Shown: piece after piece, positions 62,808 through 64,000 of the stretch
Position numbering within the stretch: the first letter of the stretch is position 1
Layout: each line of letters begins with the position of its first letter
Assembly (NCBI GenBank): GCA_020633315.1
Contig: JACKDV010000023.1
Span: 1 to 64,000, forward strand
Length of the DNA: 64,000 bases
Direction of reading: 5' to 3'
Source of the DNA: Myxococcales bacterium
GTDB lineage: Bacteria > Myxococcota_A > Polyangia > Nannocystales > Nannocystaceae
Notes under the pieces: generated by a model
Told to the model about the DNA's origin: nothing
What the model saw: only the letters and a program-made list of their open reading frames with translations
The model's database searches: none
Position numbers and translations under genes: made by a program

Positions 62808-64000
62808 TCACCGGGCCTCCAGCAGCCGCAGGCTCCGCAGGCGATCGATCGCCGCCATCAGCTCGTAGCGCCGCACTCCCACCAGATCGGGCAGCCGCCC
62901 CAGCGCGTACAGCCCCCGCTCGTCCGCGGCGGCCAGCGCCTGCTCGGCCAGCTCGCGCACCGTGCCTCCTTCGCGCCCGTGCTCGAACAGCCACTCGAGC
63001 AGCGCCCCGATCGTCCGGGCCTGGCCGTCGTCCACCAGCTGCTCGAGCGCCCCCAGGTCGATCGTCTGCTCTCCGAGCTGCAGCTCCCGCAGCCCTCGCG
63101 CCCGCACCTTGGCCCGCTGCCCCCGACGCGGATCGAACGAGCGCAGCCGCGGCCGCCGGGGCGAGGGCACGATCGCCCCCCGCGGAGGCAGCACCGCACG
63201 CCCCGTGGGATGCCCCGCCGCCACCTCGCGTGCCCGCGCCGTCACCTCGTGCACCCGGTAGTCCTCCATCAGCAGCACCGTGTCGGCCACCTCCAGGTAG
63301 TCCCCGCTCCCTCCCACCACCAGCACCGTCGACACCCCCGCGTCCGCGTGGAGCTGCTGCACCCGATCGATGAGCGGCGTGATCGTCTCCCGGGCCACCA
63401 GCTGCTGCATGCGAGCATCTCGGATCAGCAAGTTGGTCGCGCAGCGATCCTCGTCGAGCAAGAGCGCCGTCGCCCCGCCCTCGAGCCCCTCCATGATCGC
63501 CGCCGCCAGGCTCGTGGACCCCGAGGCATCCGGGCTCGTGAACCCCCTCGTGTCCCGCCCCCCCGGCAGATCGGAGATGAACGCCCGCAGGTCCACCCCC
63601 ACCACGCTTCGCCCGTCCTCGCTGCGCAGCGCCACCGCATCGGGGCTGGTCACCACCCACTCCCGCCCGTCCCCCGGCACGTGCGGATGGATCCCTCGCT
63701 GGATCGCCTCGAGCAGCGTGGTCTTGCCGTGGAACCCCCCGCCGGTCACCAGCGTGACCCCCACCGGCACGCCCATCCCGCTCACCTCGCCGTGGTGCAG
63801 CGTCGGCAGCGTCACCCGCAGCGACGGCGGGCTGCGAAGCTCCACCGCCCCCCTCAGCGGAGCCGACGACACTCCCGACGCCCGGGGCAGCACCGCCCCG
63901 TCGCGCACGAACGCCACCAGCCCCCGCCCCGCGAGCTGCCCCTGCAGGTGCTCGTGGTCCTCGACCAGCTCCACCCACTGCCGCACCCGCTCCCCATCCA
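62808..64000 (-). CDS. ABC-class ATPase (PF09818 family), 5' end outside window
   Basis: The visible 397 residues belong to the predicted ATPases of the ABC class. The family segments GLVAFVRDGAVLPRASGVS, Walker A TLVTGGGFHGKTTLLEAI, DLPGGRDTRGFTSPDASGST, the Walker-B-like ALLLDEDRCATNLLIRD and VVGGSGDYLEVADTVLLMEDY are all present. Family members are about 560 aa, so roughly 160 N-terminal residues lie beyond the right edge; the frame is open to base 64000. Its cellular role is unknown. Confidence 0.88.
   Translation of the reverse strand, partial: DGERVRQWVELVEDHEHLQGQLAGRGLVAFVRDGAVLPRASGVSSAPLRGAVELRSPPSLRVTLPTLHHGEVSGMGVPVGVTLVTGGGFHGKTTLLEAIQRGIHPHVPGDGREWVVTSPDAVALRSEDGRSVVGVDLRAFISDLPGGRDTRGFTSPDASGSTSLAAAIMEGLEGGATALLLDEDRCATNLLIRDARMQQLVARETITPLIDRVQQLHADAGVSTVLVVGGSGDYLEVADTVLLMEDYRVHEVTARAREVAAGHPTGRAVLPPRGAIVPSPRRPRLRSFDPRRGQRAKVRARGLRELQLGEQTIDLGALEQLVDDGQARTIGALLEWLFEHGREGGTVRELAEQALAAADERGLYALGRLPDLVGVRRYELMAAIDRLRSLRLLEAR

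Overview
The window looks like chromosome from a myxobacterium (Myxococcota), most likely a Nannocystis/Plesiocystis/Enhygromyxa-type species. It is very GC-rich, with G or C at nearly every third codon position. It is rich in lipoproteins, Ser/Thr kinases and cysteine-rich myxobacterial repeats, and it carries a canonical bacterial rpsF-rpsR-rplI operon. This placement is inferred from gene style; no marker search was run. About 45 genes are supported. Most first-of-operon genes lack a Shine-Dalgarno sequence and have a TANNNT-like -10 box only 6-10 nt before the start codon, so leaderless transcripts appear common. Genes inside operons are usually joined by ATGA or TGATG overlaps.

Layout. 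1-3.1 kb: ECF sigma factor with an overlapping membrane partner (putative anti-sigma), then RNase HII. 3.1-6.3 kb: a tandem-repeat array that ends a dynamin-like GTPase gene. 6.4-7.6 kb: DUF72 protein, a small partner, and the remnant of a cysteine-rich protein. 7.6-11 kb: HscC-type Hsp70 coupled to a membrane J-protein whose HPD motif reads KPD. 11.1-12.5 kb: bS6-bS18-bL9 operon and hairpins. 12.6-20.8 kb: lipoproteins, a JmjC/cupin oxygenase, a zinc-ribbon protein, a phosphoesterase, an inverted-repeat element, a DUF4149-like membrane protein and a spermidine-synthase-like protein. 20.8-24 kb: an exported protein, a Fic toxin-antitoxin pair and a saccharopine-dehydrogenase-like reductase. 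24.3-31.1 kb: crystallin-like protein, L,D-transpeptidase, two-component pair, NYN protein and MscS channel.

31.4-40.8 kb is the most striking region: an operon of a CHAT caspase-like protease, an nSTAND NTPase with a WD40 propeller, a cysteine-rich lipoprotein, a coiled-coil membrane protein and a second HG/C-dyad (C25/caspase-like) protein. Its promoter carries an 11-bp inverted repeat over the -35 box. It has the composition of a prokaryotic NLR-like conflict or cell-death system. Directly beside it (40.8-43.0 kb) lies a two-gene Septu-type antiphage cassette (PtuA ATPase plus PtuB HNH nuclease). That cassette is AT-richer and bounded by direct repeats that duplicate the 3' end of the neighbouring gene.

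43.0-53.1 kb: a co-directional block of TPR Ser/Thr kinase, membrane AAA+ ATPase, two MscS-like channels and an unknown protein. 53.3-55.5 kb: a coupled pair of zinc-ribbon kinase and PP2C phosphatase. 55.5-58.3 kb: MATE transporter and an IS91-like transposase with a strong hairpin. 58.3-62.8 kb: two paralogous lipoproteins around a 45-bp tandem repeat, a PhnB-like protein, a propeller lipoprotein and another lipoprotein. 62.8-64 kb: an ABC-class ATPase (PF09818) running off the window. No tRNA, rRNA or CRISPR array was seen.
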